DNA of 64,000 nt from Akkermansiaceae bacterium (GTDB lineage Bacteria > Verrucomicrobiota > Verrucomicrobiia > Verrucomicrobiales > Akkermansiaceae). Shown one piece after another: positions 33,574 to 50,633 of the stretch. The notes below the pieces were generated by a model that did no database searches, was not told the DNA's origin, and saw nothing but the letters and a program-made list of their open reading frames with translations. A program made the position numbers and the translations under genes. Location: the NCBI GenBank assembly GCA_018402445.1, contig JAGYIT010000017.1:124001-188000 (forward strand), read 5' to 3'. Positions within the stretch are counted from its first letter, which is position 1, and the number at the start of each line of letters is the position of its first letter.

Positions 33574-33604
33574 AAACCCGGCCACCTCGCGATGAGCCGG
33601 GTTT
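33574..33604 (-). terminator. Intrinsic terminator of the rpoBC operon
   Basis: On the minus strand AAACCCGGC, a 13-bp loop and GCCGGGTTT are followed by further T residues. It lies 18 bp after the rpoC stop. Confidence 0.85.
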
Positions 33605-33622
33605 TTGTGAGATGTTTTTGAA

Positions 33623-37774
<4,152 letters not shown>

Positions 37775-37817
37775 GGTAGGTAGTAATGTTGGATGTTAGG
37801 TTGGTTTCGCGTTTGGA

Positions 37818-41771
<3,954 letters not shown>

Positions 41772-41960
41772 GGTGGTGCGGTGGTGGTGGTGTTACGGGT
41801 TCAGGCCCGGAGCCTTTGTAGGCTCGGGCGTCTTGGGATCAGGAAATGGACGGAGAAGACAAAAGCGCGGATACGGCGCGTAACACCCTTGGTTTGGTGA
41901 GTGTCACGTGTCGGTTCCGAATTTGAGTGGGAGTTGAAATGATGGTGGGGGAGGGAAATG

Positions 41961-41989
41961 CCCGGGGCGGAAGCGGCTTCCGCCCCGGG
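41961..41989 (-). promoter_or_regulatory. Attenuator-like hairpin between rplL and rpoB
   Basis: CCCGGGGCGGAAG-CGG-CTTCCGCCCCGGG is a perfect 13-bp stem just after the rplL stop. On the minus strand only CATTTCCC follows, so partial termination or an RNA processing site, as in other rplL-rpoB spacers, is more likely than full termination. A second GCCCGAGCCT/GGCTCCGGGC hairpin lies near 41802-41830. Confidence 0.65.
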
Positions 41990-42004
41990 GAAATCCTTGA
42001 CGGG

Positions 42005-42382
42005 TTACTTGAGCTCGATGGTCGCTCCGGCTTCCTCGAGTTTCTTCTTGGCTGTCTCGGCGGCGTCCTTGGAAACGCCTTCGAGGACGTTGATCGGGGC
42101 ACTTTCGACGAGCTTCTTCGCGTCGGCGAGACCGAGGCCGGGGGCAACTTCACGAACCGCCTTGATGACGGCGATCTTGTTGGCACCTGCTCCGGTGATG
42201 ACGACGCTGAACTCGGTCTGCTCTTCGGCTGCTTCGGCTGGGCCTGCGGCGGCGGCTGGACCGGCGGCGACTGCCGCGGCTGCCGAGACACCCCAGGTTT
42301 CTTCGAGTTGCTTAACGAGGTCGACAGCTTCCAGAACGGTAAGCTTGCCGAGTTCTTCCACTAGGTTTGCGATGTTTGACAT
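42005..42382 (-). CDS. rplL: 50S ribosomal protein bL12 (L7/L12)
   Basis: A 125-aa stalk protein. The N-terminal dimerisation part ([20 protein letters not shown]) is followed by an Ala/Pro hinge ([17 protein letters not shown]) and the C-terminal factor-binding domain ([51 protein letters not shown]). A good AGGAG ribosome site precedes the ATG. It is 137 bp downstream of rplJ, and that spacer holds small hairpins. Confidence 0.97.
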   Translation of the reverse strand: MSNIANLVEELGKLTVLEAVDLVKQLEETWGVSAAAAVAAGPAAAAGPAEAAEEQTEFSVVITGAGANKIAVIKAVREVAPGLGLADAKKLVESAPINVLEGVSKDAAETAKKKLEEAGATIELK

Positions 42383-42519
42383 GTATTATCTCCTTTTGCG
42401 GTATCGTCGCCCCCGGAGCTTCCGGGGATTTCAGCCTCCCTGCTGGGAGACCGACGAGGAACCATTTGTTAATCAGGCCTTTGCGTGGAGACGCTACAGG
42501 CCATCCGTTCAGATTGTTT

Positions 42520-43089
42520 TTATTCGGCTGCTGCTTCGGTGGACACTTCGGCCGGTGTTTCGGCGGCGGGCGCCTCGGCGGGTTCTTGGGCACCGCCGGA
42601 TTGGAAATGCTGGCGCTCCGGGTCGAATTTCTCGAGCAGGATACGGGCGATGCGGGTGGCGGGTTCGTTGATGAGGCCGAGAAGCTGGGAGAGCACGGCT
42701 TCGCGCGAAGGGATTTCCGCGATGGCCTTGAGCTTAATACCGTCGAGCACGTCTTGTCCGAGGATGCCGATCTTCATTTCGGGCTTCTTGAATTCCTTCT
42801 CGAAGTTCTTGAGGACTTTCGCGGCGGAGAACACCTCGGAGCTGCCGGTGACGAAGGCCGTCTGGCCGACGAGATCCGCACCGACATCGGGGAGGCCCGC
42901 TTCGCTGAGCGCCTTGCGCATGTAGCTGTTCTTCGCGACGGTGCATTTCGCGCCGCTGTCGCCGAGGCGGTTGCGGAGCTCGCTGAACTGGGGAACCGTG
43001 AGGCCGGTGTAATCGATGACGATCACGTAAGGCGAGTCGTTCACCCGTGCCAGCAGGCTATCGATGATGATTTGTTTGTCTGGATTCAT
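42520..43089 (-). CDS. rplJ: 50S ribosomal protein uL10
   Basis: A 189-aa protein that anchors the L7/L12 stalk. Landmarks are VIVIDYTGLTVPQFSELRNR, CTVAKNSYMRKALSEAGLP and DLVGQTAFVTGSSEVFSAAK. The C terminus carries an Ala/Glu/Pro extension (APAAETPAEVSTEAAAE) instead of ending at the L12-binding helix. It lies 18 bp after rplA. Confidence 0.96.
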   Translation of the reverse strand: MNPDKQIIIDSLLARVNDSPYVIVIDYTGLTVPQFSELRNRLGDSGAKCTVAKNSYMRKALSEAGLPDVGADLVGQTAFVTGSSEVFSAAKVLKNFEKEFKKPEMKIGILGQDVLDGIKLKAIAEIPSREAVLSQLLGLINEPATRIARILLEKFDPERQHFQSGGAQEPAEAPAAETPAEVSTEAAAE

Positions 43090-43107
43090 TGTCGTGGTTT
43101 GCTGGTG

Positions 43108-43815
<708 letters not shown>

Positions 43816-43901
43816 GTGTTTTGTTGGTTTGCAGTGATAACGGATGGGACTCGTGTCCCACCCTCTTGCGTGTGCTTCCCTTTCGGGGAGCGGAGATTTT
43901 C

Positions 43902-44330
43902 TTACATTCCCTCGACCTCAAGACCCATTTGGCGGGCGGTGCCGGCAAGGATGCGGGCGGCGGCTTCGGGATCCTTGGTGTTGAGGTCGGGCATCTTGAT
44001 GCCGACCACTTCCATAAGCTGGGCTTTGGTGATTTTACCGACTTTTTTCTTGTTCGGCTCACCCGATCCGGACGCGAGTCCTGCGATCTTCTTGAGTAGG
44101 TTTCCGGCAGGTGGCTTCTTGGTGATGAAGGTGAAAGACTTGTCCTTATAAACCGAGATCACGCAGGGAAGGACGTCACCGGCCTGGCTTTGGGTGGCCG
44201 CGTTGAACTCCTTGCAGAAGCCCATGATATTGACACCCGCCTGCCCGAGGGCCGGACCGACCGGTGGGGATGGATTGGCGGCTCCAGCCTTGATCTGGAG
44301 TTTGATGATTTTGACGACTTCCTTGGCCAT
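43902..44330 (-). CDS. rplK: 50S ribosomal protein uL11
   Basis: A 142-aa protein with [40 protein letters not shown] and the C-terminal RNA-binding region [20 protein letters not shown] followed by [14 protein letters not shown]. It forms the GTPase-associated centre with L10/L12. It lies 54 bp after nusG. Length and motifs are normal. Confidence 0.97.
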   Translation of the reverse strand: MAKEVVKIIKLQIKAGAANPSPPVGPALGQAGVNIMGFCKEFNAATQSQAGDVLPCVISVYKDKSFTFITKKPPAGNLLKKIAGLASGSGEPNKKKVGKITKAQLMEVVGIKMPDLNTKDPEAAARILAGTARQMGLEVEGM

Positions 44331-44384
44331 GGTGTTGTTTGGTAAATGTTGAAATTTGGGAAAATGAAATGTTTCAATGTGTGC

Positions 44385-44954
44385 TTATTCGCGCTCGACC
44401 TGCCAATATTCGAGTTCGACAGGTGTTGTGCGGCCGAAGATATCGACAGAAACACGAAGTTTGCCACGCTCGGGATCAATTTCCTCGACGACTCCGTTCT
44501 GGGATTGGAAAGGGCCGTCGGCCACCTTGACGGTATCGCCAACCTCGAAGGAGATCGCCGGGCGGATGGTTTCCTCTCGTTCTTGGATTTGGGAAAGCAT
44601 AGCCTCCACTTCACGGGGGCGCATAGGAGCCGGGCGGTCTTTGGTACCGGCGAAGCCGATCACGCCCTCGATTTCCTTGATGAAGAACCAGGTTTTCTCG
44701 ACGAGATCACCGCTCTCTGTGGAGAGATACATGTTCACGATGATATAGCCGGGGAAGAATTTTTTCTTGGTCTCGGTTTTCTTGCCGCGCTTGATTTCGG
44801 AGACGATTTCGGTGGGGACGAGGACTTCGCGGATGTAGTCCTGCATTTCATCGGCCTCGACTTGGCGTTCGATGCGGGTGCGCACTTTGCCTTCCATACC
44901 CGAGAGGACTTGGACGACATACCATTGGTCTTTGTAATTCTTGGCGTCGGGCAT
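44385..44954 (-). CDS. nusG: Transcription termination/antitermination factor NusG
   Basis: A 189-aa protein from the ATG at 44954 (MPDAKNYKDQWYVVQVLSGM). The NGN domain has GYIIVNMYLSTESGDLVEKT. The C-terminal KOW domain is FEVGDTVKVADGPFQSQNGV, then VEEIDPERGKLRVSVDIFGR. It couples RNA polymerase to Rho or the ribosome. A longer upstream frame has no family match. It lies 38 bp after secE and 54 bp before rplK. Confidence 0.96.
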   Translation of the reverse strand: MPDAKNYKDQWYVVQVLSGMEGKVRTRIERQVEADEMQDYIREVLVPTEIVSEIKRGKKTETKKKFFPGYIIVNMYLSTESGDLVEKTWFFIKEIEGVIGFAGTKDRPAPMRPREVEAMLSQIQEREETIRPAISFEVGDTVKVADGPFQSQNGVVEEIDPERGKLRVSVDIFGRTTPVELEYWQVERE

Positions 44955-44992
44955 GGGATGGGGATGTTGGCGGAAAGGGGGTGGGGTGGGGT

Positions 44993-45316
44993 TCAGCGGA
45001 AGATATCCGTGAGGAAACCGACGGTGAGGAGCTGGATGAAATCCCAGAACTGGACGAATCCGGCGAGCAGGATGACGGCGATCAGGACGACGATGGTAGA
45101 GTCGATAAGTTCCTTGTATTTTTTGAAGCCCTTGGCTTTCGGGTCGGAATCCCAGGGCCAGCTCGCCTTGCGGAGCTCGCCTTTCACCTCGCCTATGAAA
45201 CTGGAAACCTTGGCGAGGTTCCGGAATAGGAGAACGAGAGAGATGATCAGGACACCATAGATGATCCCCGAGGTGACCCAACTGTCATTGATCTTGAGGT
45301 ATTCGAGGAAATTCAT
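44993..45316 (-). CDS. secE: Preprotein translocase subunit SecE
   Basis: A 107-aa protein from the ATG at 45316 (MNFLEYLKINDSW). Two membrane segments are visible: VTSGIIYGVLIISLVLLF near residue 15 and a second, SECE-family segment STIVVLIAVILLAGFVQFW. The second follows the conserved amphipathic VKGELRKASWPWDSDPKAKG with its ELRK-SWP motif. The extra N-terminal membrane segment gives a two-TM form. It lies between tRNA-Trp and nusG, the classic position. Confidence 0.93.
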   Translation of the reverse strand: MNFLEYLKINDSWVTSGIIYGVLIISLVLLFRNLAKVSSFIGEVKGELRKASWPWDSDPKAKGFKKYKELIDSTIVVLIAVILLAGFVQFWDFIQLLTVGFLTDIFR

Positions 45317-45340
45317 TCGATGTGAAAGGTTAACGGAAAG

Positions 45341-45416
45341 TGGCACGCCAGGAGGGACTCGAACCCCCAACATTCGGTTTTGGAGACCGACGCTCTACCA
45401 ATTGAACTACTGACGC
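45341..45416 (-). tRNA. tRNA-Trp (anticodon CCA)
   Basis: On the minus strand the 76-nt cloverleaf begins GCGTCAGTAGTTCAATTGGT. Its anticodon stem-loop CGGTCTCCAAAACCG has the CCA anticodon, and the T-loop is GTTCGAGTC. The 3' CCA is encoded. It lies between tuf and secE, the usual site for trpT. Confidence 0.97.
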
Positions 45417-45454
45417 GTTGTGAGTAAAAAATGAAGGGGTTTGAGGCGACTGAA

Positions 45455-45478
45455 GGGCACCCCGTTGGCGGGGTGCCC
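45455..45478 (-). terminator. Strong hairpin between tuf and tRNA-Trp
   Basis: GGGCACCCCG-TTGG-CGGGGTGCCC is a perfect 10-bp stem. On the minus strand only TTCAG follows, so it may terminate partially or mark RNA processing between tuf and tRNA-Trp. Confidence 0.65.
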
Positions 45479-45532
45479 CAAGCGCTGGATCCGCCGATGG
45501 TTTAACGCCACCGACGATACCGTTGGTTTGAC

Positions 45533-46717
45533 TTATTTAATGATCTCGCCCACGCGTCCGGCACCGACGGTGCGGCCGCCTTCGCGGATAGCGAAACGCA
45601 TGGTCGGCTCCATGGCGATCGGGTTGATGAGTTCGACCTCAAGGCCGATGTTGTCTCCGGGCATGACCATCTCGACACCTTCGGGGAGCTTGATGCTGCC
45701 GGTGACATCGGTCGTGCGGAAGTAGAACTGCGGACGGTAGTTCGAGAAGAACGGGGTGTGGCGTCCGCCCTCTTCCTTGGAAAGGACGTAGATCTCGGAT
45801 TTAAAGACTGTGTGGCCTTTCACGGTGCCCGGCTTAGCCATCACTTGGCCGCGCTCGACATCGTTTTTCTTGAGACCGCGAACGAGGAGGCCGACGTTAT
45901 CACCGGCGCGACCTTCGTCGAGCAGCTTGCGGAACATCTCGATGTCCGTAACGGTGGTCTTCTGAGTATCGCGGATGCCGACGATCTCGACTTCCTCCAT
46001 TTTTTTGATGATACCGCGCTCGACACGACCGGTGCAGACCGTTCCGCGACCTTCGATCGAGAACACGTCCTCGATGGGCATGAGGAAGGTCTTATCGATC
46101 GGACGCTCTGGCTCGGGGATGTAGGAATCGACCGCGTCCATGAGCTTGTAAACATTGGCCATCTGCTCTGCGTCGCCGGCAAGAGCCTTGGTGGCGGAGC
46201 CGCTCACGATCGGGATGTCATCGCCCGGGAAATCATAGGAGGAGAGGAGATCGCGGATTTCCATCTCGACGAGCTCGAGGAGCTCGGCGTCGTCCACGAG
46301 GTCAACCTTGTTCATGAATACCACGAGTGCGGGAACACCGACTTGGCGGGCGAGAAGGATGTGCTCGCGGGTTTGTGGCATTGGACCGTCTGCGGCGGAA
46401 ACCACGAGAATCGCACCGTCCATCTGGGCGGCACCGGTGATCATGTTCTTCACATAGTCAGCGTGTCCCGGGCAATCGACGTGCGCGTAGTGGCGTTTTT
46501 CAGTCTCATATTCCACGTGAGCGGTGTTGATAGTGATGCCGCGCTCGCGCTCTTCGGGAGCTGCGTCGATGTCCGCGTAGCTTTTTTTCTGCGCGAAGCC
46601 CTTTTCGGCGAGCGTGTTCGTGATCGCTGCGGTGAGCGTGGTTTTGCCGTGGTCAACGTGACCGATGGTCCCGATGTTTACGTGCGGCTTGTTGCGTTGG
46701 AATTGTTCTTTGGCCAT
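45533..46717 (-). CDS. tuf: Elongation factor Tu
   Basis: A 394-aa GTPase: [20 protein letters not shown] (P-loop), the switch-I region with [17 protein letters not shown], the G3 motif [18 protein letters not shown], and the NKVD base-specificity motif in [14 protein letters not shown]. Domains 2 and 3 include [20 protein letters not shown] and the C-terminal [15 protein letters not shown]. Length and motifs are normal. It is the only tuf in the window and lies between tRNA-Thr and tRNA-Trp. Confidence 0.98.
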   Translation of the reverse strand: MAKEQFQRNKPHVNIGTIGHVDHGKTTLTAAITNTLAEKGFAQKKSYADIDAAPEERERGITINTAHVEYETEKRHYAHVDCPGHADYVKNMITGAAQMDGAILVVSAADGPMPQTREHILLARQVGVPALVVFMNKVDLVDDAELLELVEMEIRDLLSSYDFPGDDIPIVSGSATKALAGDAEQMANVYKLMDAVDSYIPEPERPIDKTFLMPIEDVFSIEGRGTVCTGRVERGIIKKMEEVEIVGIRDTQKTTVTDIEMFRKLLDEGRAGDNVGLLVRGLKKNDVERGQVMAKPGTVKGHTVFKSEIYVLSKEEGGRHTPFFSNYRPQFYFRTTDVTGSIKLPEGVEMVMPGDNIGLEVELINPIAMEPTMRFAIREGGRTVGAGRVGEIIK

Positions 46718-46766
46718 TTTCGTTGTGGTTTCGCTGAGACGTTTTCGGAGATGTTCGTGTGGTTCA

Positions 46767-46841
<75 letters not shown>

Positions 46842-46953
46842 AATATGGATTGTTGTGAGCCCAACCTCCTGCCGACAAAAAGAACCGCGACCTGTCCCGT
46901 TTACCCGGACTGGGCGCGGCACCCCTGACTTCAGGTGGGGAAGAGCGGGCGGG

Positions 46954-46981
46954 AAGTTAGCAATTCGCGGCAACCTGTCAA
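46954..46981 (-). promoter_or_regulatory. Promoter of the tRNA-Thr/tuf/secE/nusG/rpl/rpo operon
   Basis: On the minus strand TTGACA (46981-46976), a 16-bp spacer and TAACTT (46959-46954). The T-rich ATATTTTTTTT immediately upstream resembles an UP element. tRNA-Thr begins about 113 bp downstream of the -10. Inferred from sequence. Confidence 0.7.
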
Positions 46982-47019
46982 AAAAAATATGGTCTATTCG
47001 TCACTTTTCCCGAATCCCC

Positions 47020-47880
47020 TCATTCTGCGGGACTTGCGCCGGTTTCCGAAGCGTTTTCTGGGCGCTGATCGCCGTAAGTTTGCGCGAACCTGTCGATCCG
47101 GAGGCAGCGCCCGGAGGCCATATCCGCTTCGATGATGACGCCGCAGAGTTTCACCGCGCCCTTGGCGATGGGGAAACGGGTGGGCATGCTGGAGCGGAAA
47201 CGCCAGACGACGGATTCGACGCAGCGCCCCAACACGGATTCTTCCGGGCCGCACATGCCCGCGTCGGTAAGGTATCCGGTGCCTCCGGGGAAAATCGAGT
47301 CATCGGCGGTTTGCACATGGGTATGGGTGCCGACGACGAGCGAGACCGTGCCGTCGAGCATCCTGCCCATGGCGATTTTTTCGGAAGTCGTCTCGGCGTG
47401 GAAATCCAGCACGATCACCCGCACCCCCGCGTTTGTCAGTCTCCGCACTTCCTCCTCGACGGCAAGGAACGGGTTCTCCAAAGGCGGCTGGATGAAGCTG
47501 CGCCCCTGCGCCTGGATCACGGCGATTTTTCCCTTCGCGGTCTCCAGCGTGACACTGCCCGCGCCCGGAGTCCCCTCCGGATAATTGATCGGGCGCAGGA
47601 GGCGGGGTTCGGTGGGGAAATAGTCCACGATCTCCTTCTGGTCCCAGACATGATCGCCGGTCGTGACCACGGCGGCACCCGCCCGGAGGAGATCGATGCT
47701 GATCCTCGGCGTGATCCCCCTGCCCGCCGCCGCGTTCTCGCCGTTCACGATCACGAAGTCGATGGCGTGCTCCCGCCGGATCTCCGCGAGGTTGCTGATG
47801 ACCGCCTGGCGCCCCGGTTCACCGACGATGTCCCCGAGGAAAAGAATGCGGGAGGTGGTCGGAATCATGTTCGGGTTCAT
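47020..47880 (-). CDS. YmdB-family metallophosphoesterase (cyclic nucleotide phosphodiesterase)
   Basis: A 286-aa protein of the TIGR00282/YmdB type. Metal-binding motifs in order are LFLGDIVGEPGRQAVISNL, VIVNGENAAAGRGITPRISI, VVTTGDHVWDQKEIVDYF, VIVLDFHAETTSEKIAMGR and VVGTHTHVQTADD. Bacillus YmdB hydrolyses 2',3'-cAMP and affects biofilm and sporulation decisions, so a similar phosphodiesterase activity is inferred. It lies just upstream of the tRNA-Thr promoter on the same strand. Confidence 0.9.
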   Translation of the reverse strand: MNPNMIPTTSRILFLGDIVGEPGRQAVISNLAEIRREHAIDFVIVNGENAAAGRGITPRISIDLLRAGAAVVTTGDHVWDQKEIVDYFPTEPRLLRPINYPEGTPGAGSVTLETAKGKIAVIQAQGRSFIQPPLENPFLAVEEEVRRLTNAGVRVIVLDFHAETTSEKIAMGRMLDGTVSLVVGTHTHVQTADDSIFPGGTGYLTDAGMCGPEESVLGRCVESVVWRFRSSMPTRFPIAKGAVKLCGVIIEADMASGRCLRIDRFAQTYGDQRPENASETGASPAE

Positions 47881-48112
47881 GTGCCGGGAATGTCCTGTTT
47901 TTCAAAGCCCGCACAACCTTAATTTCAGTGGAGGTGATGCCCGGCAGATGCATGGGCGGCCTGAAGCCTGGAAGGTAATCGACCCGCAGGGCGCATTCGA
48001 ACATTCGCTCCGGTTGGCAGCCGGCCGGGATCGTCGCCTTTGATGATGGAATTCCCCTTCCCTACGCGCCGTCACACGCAGACTTGCGGCCATGCTCGGA
48101 TCCTCCCGCCAG

Positions 48113-48922
48113 TCACCGTGCGGAATTAAGAACCGCCCTGCGTATCCGCCCTGTTGGCCTCTTGAGAAAACGCTTCGCGAGTTCCTCGAATTGCTCGGAA
48201 AGGTCGGTCAGATGAATCTCCAGCCTGCCCTCGCTCGTTTTCCCGCTGAGCAGATCCATTTTCACCAACATTCTTTTCAGGTGCTCCGCGCAGGTCGTCG
48301 CGGAATCGACCAGCCGCACATCAACCGGCAGGATTTCGGTCAGCGGCGGGATGAGCAGCGGATAATGGGTGCAGGCCAGCATCAGGGTATCGATGCCTTT
48401 CGCCATCAGCGGCTCCAGGTATTTCCGCAGGATCTCCTTGGTGACGTCTTCGGAAATCCAGTTTTCCTCGACGAGCGGCACCAGCAGGGGAGTCGCGATG
48501 CCATGGATCATGACGCCTCGTTTTTTTGTGGCCAGCGCGTGCTGGTAGGCGTGCGAGGCGATCGTTCCGCGCGTGGCGATGATGCCGATGCGGTCGGCGT
48601 CCGGGTTCGCAAGGGCGGCCTCGACCCCTGGCTCGATCACCCCCATGATCGGCACCGGGCAGTTTTTCCAAAACTCGGGCAGCGCGTGCGCCGTCGCCGT
48701 GTTGCACGCCACCACGATCGCCTTCACGCCTTTCGAGAGCAGGAAATCCACATCCTCCGCAGCGAACTGGCGGATCGTTTCCGGACTTTTCGATCCATAG
48801 GGAAGACGCGCGGTATCGCCCAGATAGATCACATCCTCGCCGGGCAACAGATCCTGCACGGCACGCACCACCGTCAATCCGCCCACCCCCGAATCAAACA
48901 ATCCCAAAGCCGCGTCGTTCAC
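48113..48922 (-). CDS. murI: Glutamate racemase
   Basis: A 269-aa cofactor-independent racemase that supplies D-glutamate for peptidoglycan. A GTG start at 48922 (then NDAALGLFDSGVGGLTVV) gives the usual length; upstream in-frame ATGs would add residues without family sequence. The active-site cysteines are in VVACNTATAHALPEFW and LMLACTHYPLLIPPL, and the substrate loop is YLGDTARLPYGSKSPETI. It is downstream of the winged-helix gene on the same strand. Confidence 0.95.
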   Translation of the reverse strand: MNDAALGLFDSGVGGLTVVRAVQDLLPGEDVIYLGDTARLPYGSKSPETIRQFAAEDVDFLLSKGVKAIVVACNTATAHALPEFWKNCPVPIMGVIEPGVEAALANPDADRIGIIATRGTIASHAYQHALATKKRGVMIHGIATPLLVPLVEENWISEDVTKEILRKYLEPLMAKGIDTLMLACTHYPLLIPPLTEILPVDVRLVDSATTCAEHLKRMLVKMDLLSGKTSEGRLEIHLTDLSEQFEELAKRFLKRPTGRIRRAVLNSAR

Positions 48923-49045
48923 GGGTGCGATTCTTGCGATCCGCGGCGTTTCAGCAATCACCAAACGCGACATCACCAAACGCGCGAGGCACAAGGCCAC
49001 CGGACATTTCACCTCGAAGGGCGCGGTGGAAAAGGATGCCCTTGC

Positions 49046-49330
49046 TCACTCCTCCGCCAGCACCCGCAGCACATCGCCGATGGTGTGATCCGCCTCAATG
49101 GGGTGCCGCAGCGCCTTGTCCATGATCAGAGAGTAGCTATTTTGGCGTCCGACCCTTTCACGCACGAGATAGCCACCCTCTTCCAGATCCGCGATGATGC
49201 GCTGCACCGCCCGCTCCGTGATACCTACTTCCAGCGCGACCTCGCGCAAAGGCCGATCACCGCTCTTCGCCAAGCATACCATCACGTGGGCGTGGTTCGT
49301 AAAAAATGTCCATTGCGAGGTTTCCGCCAT
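49046..49330 (-). CDS. Winged-helix transcriptional regulator
   Basis: A 94-aa protein that is a single MarR/Lrp-like winged helix. A REVALEVGITERAVQRIIAD recognition helix-turn-helix is followed by a wing (LEEGGYLVRERVGRQNSYSL) and a C-terminal helix (TIGDVLRVLAEE). It starts MAETSQWTFFTNHAHVMVCL. It is upstream of murI and divergent from the carbonic-anhydrase remnant and the sbtA-like gene, so it could regulate bicarbonate genes; that is inference from position only. Confidence 0.8.
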   Translation of the reverse strand: MAETSQWTFFTNHAHVMVCLAKSGDRPLREVALEVGITERAVQRIIADLEEGGYLVRERVGRQNSYSLIMDKALRHPIEADHTIGDVLRVLAEE

Positions 49331-49363
49331 GCCCTGTTAGGTTAAATCCCCCGATGCACATAG

Positions 49364-49426
49364 CGCGACTTTTTTTTCGGCGCGATCTATTCGCTCAAAA
49401 ACGGCGAAGTCACGCTGCTCCATTGA
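49364..49426 (+). pseudogene. C-terminal remnant of a beta-carbonic anhydrase
   Basis: Twenty codons preceded in frame by TAG encode a peptide ending FGAIYSLKNGEVTLLH and then TGA. This matches the usual end of beta-class carbonic anhydrases (GAxYxLxxGxVxxL). No upstream part is present. It lies 158 bp before an sbtA-like bicarbonate transporter gene, a typical partner, so a deleted gene is plausible. The short match makes this tentative. Confidence 0.4.
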
Positions 49427-49584
49427 GCGCAACCGCTTACGCAACGAATCGAGTCACCCGAGGTGGCTCAGTTCACGGAACCGCCTTTCCTTTTTCAGGT
49501 CTGCCAAGCCCAATATTACGATAATTTTTTCGTGAATTATATTGCGTAATTTTTTACGGGAGCTTATCAGCGCGTGGCAACACC

Positions 49585-50556
49585 ATGGACTCCCTAGCAC
49601 TGCTCCTCGCGAATCTAATTTCCCCGCCCGTCATCGCCTTCGCCGCCGGTGTGATTGCCGTACGCGTCGGCAGCGACCTGCGCTTTCCCGAGCAGGTTTA
49701 CCAAGGGCTGACGATCTACCTCCTGCTCGCCATCGGCTTCAAGGGCGGCTCCGCGATGGCAGCCGCCTCACCCGCTGAACTCGCTCTCCCTCTTGGCGCG
49801 ACCCTGCTGATCGGTTCTCTGATTCCGATGCTTGTGTTCTTTTTCACCCGGAGATTCCTCGGTCTCAGCGCCTCGAACGCCGCCGCCCTGGGCGCCCATT
49901 ACGGGTCGGTTTCCGCAGTCACCTTCATGGCCTGCCTTGCTTTTCTTGACCAGCGCGGTGTCGGCTACGAGGGCTTCATGCCCGCCGTCATGGCCGCGAT
50001 GGAAATCCCCGCCATCCTTGTCGCGATGCTGCTCGCGAAGCGTTTCAGCGCCCGCGCCAAAGCTCCGCTGATGGACTCGATCCACGAGGTCATCACCGGC
50101 AAAACCTTCATCCTCCTTCTCTGCGGCTTGGTCTGTGGCGTCACCGCCGGTGCCCACGGACGCGAGCTCCTCAAGCCCTTTTTCGTCACCCCCTTCTACG
50201 GCGTGTTGATGCTTTTCCTTCTGGAAATGGGACTCATCGCCGGTGCGAAACTCCGTGAGGCAGGCGGCATTTCGAGAGGCCTGATCGCCTTCGCGATACT
50301 CTCACCCGTCGTGCAAGCCTGCCTTGGTCTTCTGCTCGCATGGGGCATCGGCCTGAGCCAGGGAGGAGCCGTCACCTTCGCCGTGCTCGCCGCCAGCGCC
50401 TCCTACATCGCCGCACCTGCCGCCGTCCGCGCCGCCCTACCACACGCCGATCCGGCCATCTATGTCACCACTTCCCTTGCCATCACCTTCCCCTTCAACC
50501 TCGTCATCGGCATCCCGCTCTACTTGGCCCTCAGCGGATTCCTTTACGGCGGATGA
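49585..50556 (+). CDS. sbtA: Sodium-dependent bicarbonate transporter, SbtA family
   Basis: A 323-aa membrane protein with about ten hydrophobic segments. SbtA-like landmarks are DLRFPEQVYQGLTIYLLLAI with GFKGGSAMA, SASNAAALGAHYGSVSAVTF, and AVLAASASYIAAPAAVRAAL. SbtA imports bicarbonate with sodium; characterised examples come mostly from cyanobacteria, and non-photosynthetic relatives probably feed carboxylases. No SbtB regulatory gene is adjacent. A carbonic anhydrase remnant lies just upstream. Confidence 0.85.
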   Translation: MDSLALLLANLISPPVIAFAAGVIAVRVGSDLRFPEQVYQGLTIYLLLAIGFKGGSAMAAASPAELALPLGATLLIGSLIPMLVFFFTRRFLGLSASNAAALGAHYGSVSAVTFMACLAFLDQRGVGYEGFMPAVMAAMEIPAILVAMLLAKRFSARAKAPLMDSIHEVITGKTFILLLCGLVCGVTAGAHGRELLKPFFVTPFYGVLMLFLLEMGLIAGAKLREAGGISRGLIAFAILSPVVQACLGLLLAWGIGLSQGGAVTFAVLAASASYIAAPAAVRAALPHADPAIYVTTSLAITFPFNLVIGIPLYLALSGFLYGG

Positions 50557-50633
50557 ATGGAAAGGTTGGGATTGCGGAGGGGGGGGCTTACGGGTAGGAA
50601 AGGTGCTGCGGCTTCTGCCGCCATCATTTCCTC

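Noticed and set aside
41772..42004. Small protein gene in the rplL-rpoB leader
   Set aside because: The interval is dominated by two hairpins as in other rpoB leaders; no frame has a credible start.
44955..45281. N-terminal extension of NusG reading into secE
   Set aside because: It has no NusG sequence and overlaps secE; the ATG at 44954 gives the family length.
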